Source: Bordetella genomosp. 10 (GTDB lineage: Bacteria > Pseudomonadota > Gammaproteobacteria > Burkholderiales > Burkholderiaceae_B). From it: a DNA stretch of 64,000 bases. The translations under genes were made by a program, and so were the position numbers. This document shows positions 57,695 to 64,000 of this stretch, piece after piece. How positions within the stretch are numbered: position 1 is the first letter of the stretch; the number at the start of each line of letters is the position of its first letter. The stretch lies in the NCBI RefSeq assembly GCF_002261225.1, contig NZ_NEVM01000005.1:310001-374000 (forward strand), given 5' to 3'. The notes beneath the pieces are model-generated. The model was not told the DNA's origin, did no database searches, and saw only the letters and a list, made by a program, of their open reading frames with translations.

Positions 57695-58180
57695 TTATAT
57701 CAAGCCTAGCTGTTCGGAATCCCTGCTCGTGGACAGCCCGGTTATGGCCCAGTCCGTCAGCAGGCAATGCAAGGCCCCTTCCATGTCGGAGTAACGGTCG
57801 GTCGGCGCCGCATAGTGCTCCGCCTTCCTGCTCGCAGCAATATAGCGTTCGCTCGCCAGGTGAATGTGACACTGCGATTCAAACGCATCGCCTTCCAAGG
57901 GATTTCTGTGCGAATGGTCGGACCCGTTATAACGAGTCAGCACGACGGGAGCATCGCTTGGGGGCAACCACAGAAGGCCACAACTGAAGCTTTCTGAAAT
58001 CAGGGTACTCTGGCGCGTAATCAGACGAAAGCGATGTTCGCGATCGGCCGAGACGACATCGTAGTTTTTCTCCAGATGCCTGGCCTTGGGCATCTCCCGC
58101 GCACGAGGATTCTCGACAATTTTGGACATCCTTCGCAAGTGGAAAATGAAGGCATCAGACAGCGAAGCACTGATCGACAT
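57695..58180 (-). CDS. Small partner of the DUF1828 gene, function unknown
   Basis: A 161-residue soluble protein. It has PVVLTRYNGSDHSHRNP, then CHIHLASERYIAASRKAEHYAAPTDRYSDMEGALHCLLTDWAI. The His-rich stretch ('RY.G..H.H.NP', 'CHIHLA.ERY', 'HY..PT.RY') looks like a conserved domain; it resembles proteins often coded next to DUF1828 genes (DUF6978-like), but this is not certain. The first ATG (58180) has a weak ribosome site; others at 58129 and 58093 could be used. Its tight link to the DUF1828 gene suggests they act together. Confidence 0.65.
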   Translation of the reverse strand: MSISASLSDAFIFHLRRMSKIVENPRAREMPKARHLEKNYDVVSADREHRFRLITRQSTLISESFSCGLLWLPPSDAPVVLTRYNGSDHSHRNPLEGDAFESQCHIHLASERYIAASRKAEHYAAPTDRYSDMEGALHCLLTDWAITGLSTSRDSEQLGLI

Positions 58181-58520
58181 AGGGCATGATTCCGCAAGGT
58201 TGCTATTCCTCGCTGCCCCTCACTCCCTGCAAATTGTGAAGTCCCAGCTCGGAAAACTACGCTTTCTGCGGAGATACACGGCAATGCCAACTTGCTGATA
58301 CGACATCGGCCCACGGTACATATCAACGCGAGCAGGCCAAAGCGGGCTCACTCATCGGGCTTGCTGAAATACTACCTCCGCCGGCCTTAGTTGCGAAGCC
58401 ACAAAAAGAGTTCTCTCTCCGTGCGATTCAAGGCTGGCGCAAAACCGCGGCGCACCGTCACGCCCTATGGCGGCAGAAAGACTGCTGCTGACTTTTCAGC
58501 GGGTCACCCAAAATGAAAAA
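58181..58520. other. Gap without a gene before tRNA-Pro
   Basis: The roughly 340 bases from the small partner gene to the tRNA terminator contain only short, unsupported reading frames. Base composition is closer to 50-55% GC than the rest of the window. It may hold the promoter of the minus-strand DUF1828 operon (immediately upstream of 58180), but no clear promoter could be fixed. Confidence 0.5.
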
Positions 58521-58550
58521 GGCCGTCAGTGTTTCCACTGACGGCCTTTT
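58521..58550 (-). terminator. Rho-independent terminator after tRNA-Pro
   Basis: GGCCGTCAGTG (58521-58531) and CACTGACGGCC (58536-58546) form a perfect 11-bp stem with loop TTTC, flanked by an A run on the left and TTTT on the right. Read on the minus strand, it ends the tRNA transcript 7 bases beyond its 3' end; the flanking A and T runs make it work both ways. Confidence 0.9.
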
Positions 58551-58557
58551 GAACTGC

Positions 58558-58636
<79 letters not shown>

Positions 58637-58817
58637 AGAACGAAAGTATATCAGAGTTAAAACAGGAATGCTGACGGGCAGCGAAGAAAACTCAAATTAT
58701 TTTTATCGACGACGCGATGATAGCGCTGACGGCCTTCCTTCCCTGCGCGGTCGATCACGGCAACGACGGGGACCGAGCGTTGAACTTCACGGCCGTGCAC
58801 CGCCAAGCCCCGACACG

Positions 58818-59396
58818 TCATTGCGTATCGGTCTTCACACCATCCGATGCCGCGTCGCCGTCCTCGTCGTCATGCATGTCCACGTCGTCATCGTCCGTCA
58901 CGCCTGCATCCGCATCCACATCCACATCGTCCCCGCCCTTCACGCCAGCATCGCCCGCGCGAACCGGCGCGGCAACCGCCGGCGTCTCCCCACGCGAGCC
59001 CCCCGCCGGCACGTGGCTCAAGGCCTCCGCCAACATCGCGGACACGCCGCCCAGTTCCGAGCGCAGGGACTGCATCTCCGCGCCGCTCAGGCGCACGGCG
59101 GCGTCCTGGTCCAGCGGCGGCACGTCGCGCGTATCGCCCAGGCGGTTGCGCGCGCCGCTGATGGTGAAGCCCTGCTCGTACAGCAAGGAACGGATGCGGC
59201 GGATCAGCAGCACTTCATGATGCTGGTAGTAGCGGCGATTGCCGCGCCGCTTGACGGGCTTGAGTTGCGTGAACTCCTGCTCCCAATAGCGCAGGACGTG
59301 CGGCTTGACCCCGCATAGATCGCTTACCTCACCGATGGTGAAGTAGCGCTTGGCGGGAATGGGAGGCAAGGCGACAGCGGGTTCAGGTCGAGTCAT
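58818..59396 (-). CDS. MerR-family transcriptional regulator
   Basis: A 192-residue MerR-type protein. The winged helix lies at residues 15-80: AKRYFTIGEVSDLCGVKPHVLRYWEQEFTQLKPVKRRGNRRYYQHHEVLLIRRIRSLLYEQGFTISGARNRL. This is the HTH-MerR-SF type found beside ihfA in many proteobacteria (function mostly unknown). The acidic tail (GGDDVDVDADAGVTDDDDVDMHDDEDGDAAS) is low complexity. The start is uncertain: an ATG at 59417 adds seven residues and has a GAGG too close. It is in the same direction as ihfA, 67 bases downstream, and likely co-transcribed. Confidence 0.88.
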   Translation of the reverse strand: MTRPEPAVALPPIPAKRYFTIGEVSDLCGVKPHVLRYWEQEFTQLKPVKRRGNRRYYQHHEVLLIRRIRSLLYEQGFTISGARNRLGDTRDVPPLDQDAAVRLSGAEMQSLRSELGGVSAMLAEALSHVPAGGSRGETPAVAAPVRAGDAGVKGGDDVDVDADAGVTDDDDVDMHDDEDGDAASDGVKTDTQ

Positions 59397-59463
59397 GGTT
59401 GGAACGTGATTCGGCATGGCCTCGCGGCCGTGGACACATCAACCCCGGAACAGGCCGGGAAAA

Positions 59464-59817
59464 CTACTCAACGGAACCGGCGGGCGTCGTCGACGGCGGT
59501 GCGTTCTCGACGATGCTCTTCAACTTCTGGCTGGCATGGAACGTGACCACCCGCCGCGCCGCGATGGGAATGGTCTCGCCGGTCTTGGGATTGCGGCCGG
59601 GGCGCGGCGGTTTGTCGCGCACCTGGAAATTGCCGAAGCCGGACAGCTTGACCGACGGCGGCGTATCGGGATCGCCCTTGGCCAAGGCATCGCGGATCTC
59701 TTCGAAGAAGGTGTCGACGAAGTCCTTGGCCTCACGCTTGTTGAGCCCCACCCGTTCGAAAAGCAGCTCGGCCAGTTCGGCCTTGGTCAACGTACGAGGT
59801 TCGGTAAGCATGGTCAT
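59464..59817 (-). CDS. ihfA: Integration host factor, alpha subunit
   Basis: A 117-residue HU/IHF DNA-bending protein: [40 protein letters not shown] (dimer helices), then [49 protein letters not shown] (the beta arms that reach into the minor groove, with [10 protein letters not shown]). It forms IhfAB with ihfB elsewhere. The C-terminus is longer than in E. coli (99 residues), with about 15 extra. The ATG at 59817 follows AGGGG; it starts 17 bases after the pheT stop, as in the conserved pheST-ihfA operon. Confidence 0.96.
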   Translation of the reverse strand: MTMLTEPRTLTKAELAELLFERVGLNKREAKDFVDTFFEEIRDALAKGDPDTPPSVKLSGFGNFQVRDKPPRPGRNPKTGETIPIAARRVVTFHASQKLKSIVENAPPSTTPAGSVE

Positions 59818-59834
59818 TTTCCCCTGTTGTTTTC

Positions 59835-62264
59835 TTACGCGCGCTGTCGTGCCCCGTGCGCCTGGATGAGCGCATCGCGGATGATGCCCAGGCACTCGGC
59901 GACCCGCGCCTCGTCCAGCGTGGACTCAGTGTCCTGTAGCCAGAAGCGGAAAGCAAGGCTTTTTTCCTTAACGGAATCAGCAACTTGGCCCGAATCCTGG
60001 TTTTTCTCGCGCCACACGTCGAAGAGCCGCGACTGCTGGACAATAGCCAGGCGCGCGTCGGCGGCGACCGTGGCCGCGATGGTGTCCTGCATGGATTGGG
60101 CGGTCACGCCCTCGTCCACCCACAGCGCCAGGTCGCGCACCACCACCGGCTGGCGGGACAGCTCGCGCACCTGCGGCAGCAGGCCTTGCTCCAGGACGTC
60201 GACGTCGACCTCGAACAACACCGGCGCATGCGCCAGTTCGGCCTTCTGCGCCCAGCGCGGATGCAGTTCGCCGATCCAGCCAACCGCCTTGCCGTCCAGT
60301 TCGATGCGCGCGCTGCGGCCCGGATGCAGGGCCGGATGCTGCGCCGCGACGAAACGCAGGTCGGCGCCGCGCTTGCCGAACAGCACGCTGACGTCCATCT
60401 TGACGTCGTAGAAATCCACCGGGCGCGTCGGCGCGCCCCACTGCTCTTCCACGCTGGGGCCCCACGCCGCGGCCGCCAGTTTCAGCGGCTGGCTGACGGC
60501 GGCGACCGTCAGCGGCCCATCGGCCACCGAGCCGTCGCGCCGGAACACGCGGCCCAGCTCGAACACGCGAACCCGCGACTGCTTGCGGTTGGCGTTGTGC
60601 ACGATGTTGGCGACCAGGCCGCCCAGCAGGCTGGAACGCATCACCGCCAGTTGGCTGGCGATGGGATTGAGCAGGCGAATCGGATCCGCATTGCCGGCAT
60701 AGTCGCGTTCCCAGTCGGCTTCGACGAAGCTGAAGTTCACGACTTCCTGGTAGTCCTGCCCGGCCAGCACCTGGCGCAGCGCGTGCGGGCCGCGCAGCGT
60801 CTCGGGCGCCATGCGCATCTTGGCGCGCGCCACGGGCGGCACGTCGGGAATGCGCTCGAAGCCATAGACCCGCGCCACTTCCTCGATGAGATCTTCCTCG
60901 ATGCTCAGGTCGAAGCGATAGGACGGCGGCTGCACCACGAAGGTGTCGCCGTCCAGCTCGAAGGGCAAGCCCAGGCGCGTGAAGATCTGTTCGACTTCCG
61001 CGCGTTCCACCGGCACGCCCAGCACGCGATGGCAGCGCGCCAGGCGCATGCGCACCGGCGGACGTTGCGGCAGGTTGACGATCTGGTCGTCCACGGGACC
61101 GCACTGGCCGCCGCAGATAGCCACGATGAGGCTGGTGATGAATTCCAAGTGCTCGGGAATGTTGGCGTAATCGACGCCGCGCTCGAAGCGATGGCTGGCT
61201 TCGGTGCTGAACTTGTAGCGGCGCGCGCGGCCGGCGATGGCGTCGGCCCACCAGAAGGCGGCCTCGACATAGATATTCTGCGTATCCAGCGTCACCGCGG
61301 TGGCGTCGCCGCCCATGATGCCGGCCATGCTTTCCACCGTATCGCCGGCGACGATCACGCCGACGTCCGGCGCCAGCTTCAGGGTCTGGCCATTGAGCAG
61401 CGTCACCGGCTCGTCGGCATGGGCCCAGCGCACCACCAGGTCGCCCTTGATCTTGTCCAGGTCGAAAACGTGGGTGGGACGGCCCAGCTCCAGCAGCACG
61501 TAGTTGGAGATGTCCACCAGCGCCGAGACCGAACGCTGGCCCGCGCGTTCCAGGCGCGTCTTCATCCATTCCGGCGTGGCCGCGCGCGCATTGACGCCGC
61601 GGATCACGCGGCCGGCGAAACGGCCGCACAGGTCGGGCGCCTCGACGCGCACCGGCACGCGATCCTGCAGCGTCACCGCCACCGGTTCGGCCGAGGGCAC
61701 GCGCAACGGCGCGCCGGTCAGGGCGGCGACTTCGCGCGCCACGCCCAGGATGGACAGGCAATCGGCGCGGTTGGGCGTCAGCTTCAGGGTGAACAGCGTG
61801 TCGTCCAGGTCCAGCGCCTCGCGCAGCGAAACGCCCACGGCCATGTCCGCGGGGAGTTCGAGCAGGCCGCCGTGGTCCTGCGACAGGCCCAGCTCACGCG
61901 CCGAGCACAGCATGCCGGCGGACTGCACGCCGCGCATCTTGGCCACGCCGATCTTCATGCCGCCGGGCAATTCCGCGCCCACGCGGGCCAGCGGCACCTT
62001 CAGGCCGGCGGCCGCGTTGGGCGCGCCGCAGACGATCTGCAACAGTTGGCCGGAGCCGTCGTCGACCTGGCAGACGCGCAGCTTGTCGGCATCGGGATGC
62101 GGCGCGATCTCGACGATATGCGCCACCACCACGCCGCTGAACGGCGGCGCGGCGGTTTGGGTTTCTTCGACTTCCAGACCGGCCATCGTCAACCGGTGCG
62201 CCAGCGCCTCGGTATCGATGGCCGGATCGACCAGGGCGCGCAGCCAGGATTCGGGGAATTGCAT
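59835..62264 (-). CDS. pheT: Phenylalanyl-tRNA synthetase, beta subunit
   Basis: An 809-residue subunit that recognises tRNA-Phe in the alpha2beta2 enzyme. Domains: N-terminal OB/EMAP tRNA-binding region (about 39-150; [25 protein letters not shown]), B3/B4 editing domain (about 210-390; [20 protein letters not shown]), B5, and the C-terminal anticodon-binding FDX-ACB domain (about 715-805; [21 protein letters not shown]). Length fits the bacterial form (E. coli 795). It starts 12 bases after pheS and is followed by ihfA. Confidence 0.97.
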   Translation of the reverse strand: MQFPESWLRALVDPAIDTEALAHRLTMAGLEVEETQTAAPPFSGVVVAHIVEIAPHPDADKLRVCQVDDGSGQLLQIVCGAPNAAAGLKVPLARVGAELPGGMKIGVAKMRGVQSAGMLCSARELGLSQDHGGLLELPADMAVGVSLREALDLDDTLFTLKLTPNRADCLSILGVAREVAALTGAPLRVPSAEPVAVTLQDRVPVRVEAPDLCGRFAGRVIRGVNARAATPEWMKTRLERAGQRSVSALVDISNYVLLELGRPTHVFDLDKIKGDLVVRWAHADEPVTLLNGQTLKLAPDVGVIVAGDTVESMAGIMGGDATAVTLDTQNIYVEAAFWWADAIAGRARRYKFSTEASHRFERGVDYANIPEHLEFITSLIVAICGGQCGPVDDQIVNLPQRPPVRMRLARCHRVLGVPVERAEVEQIFTRLGLPFELDGDTFVVQPPSYRFDLSIEEDLIEEVARVYGFERIPDVPPVARAKMRMAPETLRGPHALRQVLAGQDYQEVVNFSFVEADWERDYAGNADPIRLLNPIASQLAVMRSSLLGGLVANIVHNANRKQSRVRVFELGRVFRRDGSVADGPLTVAAVSQPLKLAAAAWGPSVEEQWGAPTRPVDFYDVKMDVSVLFGKRGADLRFVAAQHPALHPGRSARIELDGKAVGWIGELHPRWAQKAELAHAPVLFEVDVDVLEQGLLPQVRELSRQPVVVRDLALWVDEGVTAQSMQDTIAATVAADARLAIVQQSRLFDVWREKNQDSGQVADSVKEKSLAFRFWLQDTESTLDEARVAECLGIIRDALIQAHGARQRA

Positions 62265-62276
62265 GATGGGCCCTGT

Positions 62277-63299
62277 TTATTCGTTGAACTGGCGCAGGAA
62301 GCGCAGGTCGCCTTCGTAGAACTGGCGCAAGTCGTTGACGCCGTAGCGCAGCATCGTCAGGCGCTCCAGGCCGGAGCCGAACGCGAAGCCGATATAGCGC
62401 TCGGGGTCGAGACCGAAATTGCGCACCACTTCCGGATGCACCTGGCCGGAACCGGAGATCTCCAGCCAGCGGCCGCGATTCGGCCCGCTGGTGAACATCA
62501 TGTCGATTTCGGCGGAGGGTTCCGTGAAGGGGAAGAACGAAGGACGGAAACGCACCACCAGGTCGTCGCTTTCGAAGAAGCAACGCAGGAAATCGGTGTA
62601 CACGCCCTTCAGGTCGGCGAAGGAAATATCCTCGGCGATCCACAGCCCCTCGACCTGATGGAACATCGGCGAGTGGGTCGCGTCGCTATCGACGCGATAG
62701 GTGCGGCCGGGCGCGATGACCTTGATGGGCGGCTTGTTCATGCGCGCGTAGCGCACCTGCATCGGGCTGGTGTGCGTGCGCAGCAGCAGGGGCAGGCCCT
62801 TGTCGTCGTTCATGTCGACGTAGAAGGTGTCCTGCATGGAACGCGCCGGATGGTTCTCCGGATTGTTCAGCGCGGTGAAGTTGGTCCAGTCGTTTTCGAT
62901 TTCCGGGCCGTCGGCCACGTCGAAGCCGATGGAGCGGAAGATGGCCTCGACGCGCTGCCAGGTGCGTATCACCGGATGGATGCCGCCCACGGCGCGGCCG
63001 CGGCCGGGCAAGGTGACGTCGATGGTTTCGGAAGCCAGGCGCGCGTCCAGCTCGGCCTGCGCCAGTTCGGCGCGGCGCTGGTTCAGCAGCGCTTCGATCT
63101 GCTGCTTGGCCTGATTGATGCGGGCGCCCGCTTCGCGCTTCTGCTCGGGGCTCAGCGCGGCCATGCCCTTGAGCAACACGGTAAGGGCGCCTTCCTTGCC
63201 CAGAAAACGCGCCTTGGCGTTTTCCAGCGCGGCGGCGTCGGGGGCCGCGGCGAATCGTTCTTGCGCCTGAGCGATCAGGTCATCGACCAAAAGAGTCAT
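62277..63299 (-). CDS. pheS: Phenylalanyl-tRNA synthetase, alpha subunit
   Basis: A 340-residue class II catalytic subunit. The coiled-coil N-terminus (about 1-90) binds tRNA; then [21 protein letters not shown] and [25 protein letters not shown] (motif 2 region) and [31 protein letters not shown] (motif 3). These bind ATP and Phe. Length is near the family norm (E. coli 327). The ATG follows two hairpins in the 152-base gap after rplT. Confidence 0.97.
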   Translation of the reverse strand: MTLLVDDLIAQAQERFAAAPDAAALENAKARFLGKEGALTVLLKGMAALSPEQKREAGARINQAKQQIEALLNQRRAELAQAELDARLASETIDVTLPGRGRAVGGIHPVIRTWQRVEAIFRSIGFDVADGPEIENDWTNFTALNNPENHPARSMQDTFYVDMNDDKGLPLLLRTHTSPMQVRYARMNKPPIKVIAPGRTYRVDSDATHSPMFHQVEGLWIAEDISFADLKGVYTDFLRCFFESDDLVVRFRPSFFPFTEPSAEIDMMFTSGPNRGRWLEISGSGQVHPEVVRNFGLDPERYIGFAFGSGLERLTMLRYGVNDLRQFYEGDLRFLRQFNE

Positions 63300-63352
63300 G
63301 GGTTCAGCGATCCCGAAATACTGACCAGGGGCCGCGCGTGGCGCGGCTTGGA

Positions 63353-63382
63353 ACAGGCGCGGGGCGAAACCCGGCCGCCTGT
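63353..63382 (-). promoter_or_regulatory. Stem-loop in the pheS leader (distal)
   Basis: ACAGGCG (63353-63359) and CGCCTGT (63376-63382) form a 7-bp stem continuing into CGGG/CCCG around GCGAAA, so about 11 bp in all. It lies 54 bases upstream of pheS and just below the next hairpin, suggesting a leader structure that could influence pheS expression. Confidence 0.4.
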
Positions 63383-63393
63383 CCCCACAAACG

Positions 63394-63420
63394 CAAACAG
63401 GGCCATGACAGCCCTGTTTG
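63394..63420 (-). terminator. Stem-loop after rplT
   Basis: CAAACAGGGC (63394-63403) and GCCCTGTTTG (63411-63420) form a perfect 10-bp stem with loop CATGACA, 31 bases after the rplT stop. The 3' flank on the minus strand is CGTTTGTGG, a poor T run, so it may be a partial terminator or attenuator ahead of pheS rather than a complete stop. Confidence 0.5.
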
Positions 63421-63451
63421 CACGTTACTACTCGGTACTACCTAACAGCGA

Positions 63452-63811
63452 TCAGGCAGCCAGGGCAGCCTTGGCCTGTTGCACCACGGCGGCGAAGCCG
63501 GCGGCGTCGTGAACAGCCAGATCGGCCAGCACCTTGCGGTCCAGATCGATCGACGCCTTCTTCAGGCCGGCGATGAACACGCTGTAGCTGACGCCCAGCT
63601 CACGGCAGGCGGCGTTGATACGCGTGATCCACAGGGCGCGGAAGGTGCGCTTCTTGTTGCGGCGGTCGCGATAGGCGTACTGGCCGGCACGCATGACCGC
63701 CTGCTTGGCGATGCGGAATACATTACCGCGGCGGCCACGATAGCCCTTGGCGGCGTTGATGACTTTCTTGTGACGAGCGCGGGCGGTTACACCACGTTTG
63801 ACGCGAGGCAT
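63452..63811 (-). CDS. rplT: 50S ribosomal protein L20
   Basis: A 119-residue basic ribosomal protein: [66 protein letters not shown]. This is the L20 pattern, with an extended basic N-terminus binding 23S rRNA and a helical C-terminal domain. GGAG lies 8 bases before the ATG. It follows rpmI by 17 bases. Confidence 0.97.
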   Translation of the reverse strand: MPRVKRGVTARARHKKVINAAKGYRGRRGNVFRIAKQAVMRAGQYAYRDRRNKKRTFRALWITRINAACRELGVSYSVFIAGLKKASIDLDRKVLADLAVHDAAGFAAVVQQAKAALAA

Positions 63812-63828
63812 GTTGGATCTCCGTTATA

Positions 63829-64000
63829 TCAAGCGAAAGGCATCATCGCCTTGACGGAGGCGACGTTGGTCTCATGGACGGCCTTGGAGCCGCGCAGTTG
63901 ACGCTTGTTCTTCGTGGTCTTCTTGGTCAGGATGTGGCGCTTGTAGGCCTGACCCCGCTTGATCGATCCGCTGCCGCGAACCTGAAAGCGCTTGGCGGCG
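63829..64000 (-). CDS. rpmI: 50S ribosomal protein L35 (N-terminus beyond window edge)
   Basis: The minus-strand reading from the right edge to the stop at 63829-63831 gives [39 protein letters not shown] and [11 protein letters not shown] at the end, the L35 sequence of about 65 residues. Only the first few residues (likely MPKMKTKKSA) are outside the window. It is the first visible gene of the rpmI-rplT pair, normally preceded by infC. Confidence 0.95.
   Translation of the reverse strand, partial: AAKRFQVRGSGSIKRGQAYKRHILTKKTTKNKRQLRGSKAVHETNVASVKAMMPFA

Noticed and set aside
63299..63406. A possible Phe-containing leader peptide ([11 protein letters not shown]...) ahead of pheS
   Set aside because: It has only two Phe codons, starts inside a hairpin, has no ribosome site and no stop before pheS, so it does not look like pheM-type attenuation.

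Overview
This is a GC-rich (roughly 65-70% by eye) proteobacterial chromosome segment that looks like Alcaligenaceae (Bordetella/Achromobacter). The reasons are the six orphan Bug/TctC-type solute-binding proteins, the many LysR regulators with CoA-ester catabolism operons, and the conserved core block rpmI-rplT-pheS-pheT-ihfA-merR-tRNA-Pro at the right end. Genus assignment is inference. No CRISPR array, insertion sequence or prophage was seen.

Layout. 1-7416 (minus): LysR regulator, two paralogous amino-acid solute-binding proteins, a PLP aminotransferase, two polar amino-acid permeases, their ATPase, a cysteine-dioxygenase-like cupin and the start of a cystathionine beta-lyase-like gene. 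This reads as an uptake and breakdown operon for an amino acid, possibly sulfur-containing. 7566-17223 (plus): AtzG-like small subunit plus amidase, a complete LIV-type ABC transporter (binding protein, two permeases, two ATPases), an SDR gene broken by an in-frame stop, a phytanoyl-CoA-dioxygenase-like enzyme, a polysaccharide-deacetylase-family hydrolase and a flavin reductase. 17278-20119 (minus): CitE-like lyase, CaiB/BaiF CoA-transferase and mesaconyl/itaconyl-CoA-hydratase-like gene, the gene set known from itaconate or mesaconate dissimilation. 20218-25221: enoyl-CoA hydratase and two unlike acyl-CoA dehydrogenases, divergent from a DUF35 protein plus a thiolase-fold protein without the usual Cys. 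Together they resemble the dehydrogenase/hydratase/retro-aldolase set of steroid side-chain degradation.

25310-29444: two Bug proteins, a nitronate-monooxygenase-like flavoprotein and a LysR gene. 29621-39343: a catabolic cluster (SDR, MaoC hydratase, CoA-transferase, acyl-CoA dehydrogenase, MmgE/PrpD, thioesterase, Bug, two-subunit 3-oxoacid CoA-transferase, Bug). 39499-46571: a Rap1a-like secreted protein, then LysR and Bug genes around two convergent enolase-superfamily enzymes. 46813-50057: uppP, LysR and an MFS exporter.

50095-58180 is accessory: a 1558-residue autotransporter with a Gly-rich head and a run of beta-strand repeats, an AT-rich gap, a membrane protein, a DUF6708-like protein and a DUF1828 protein with a small partner gene. 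It abuts tRNA-Pro(GGG), after which the housekeeping block (merR-type gene, ihfA, pheT, pheS, rplT, rpmI) runs leftward from the right edge.
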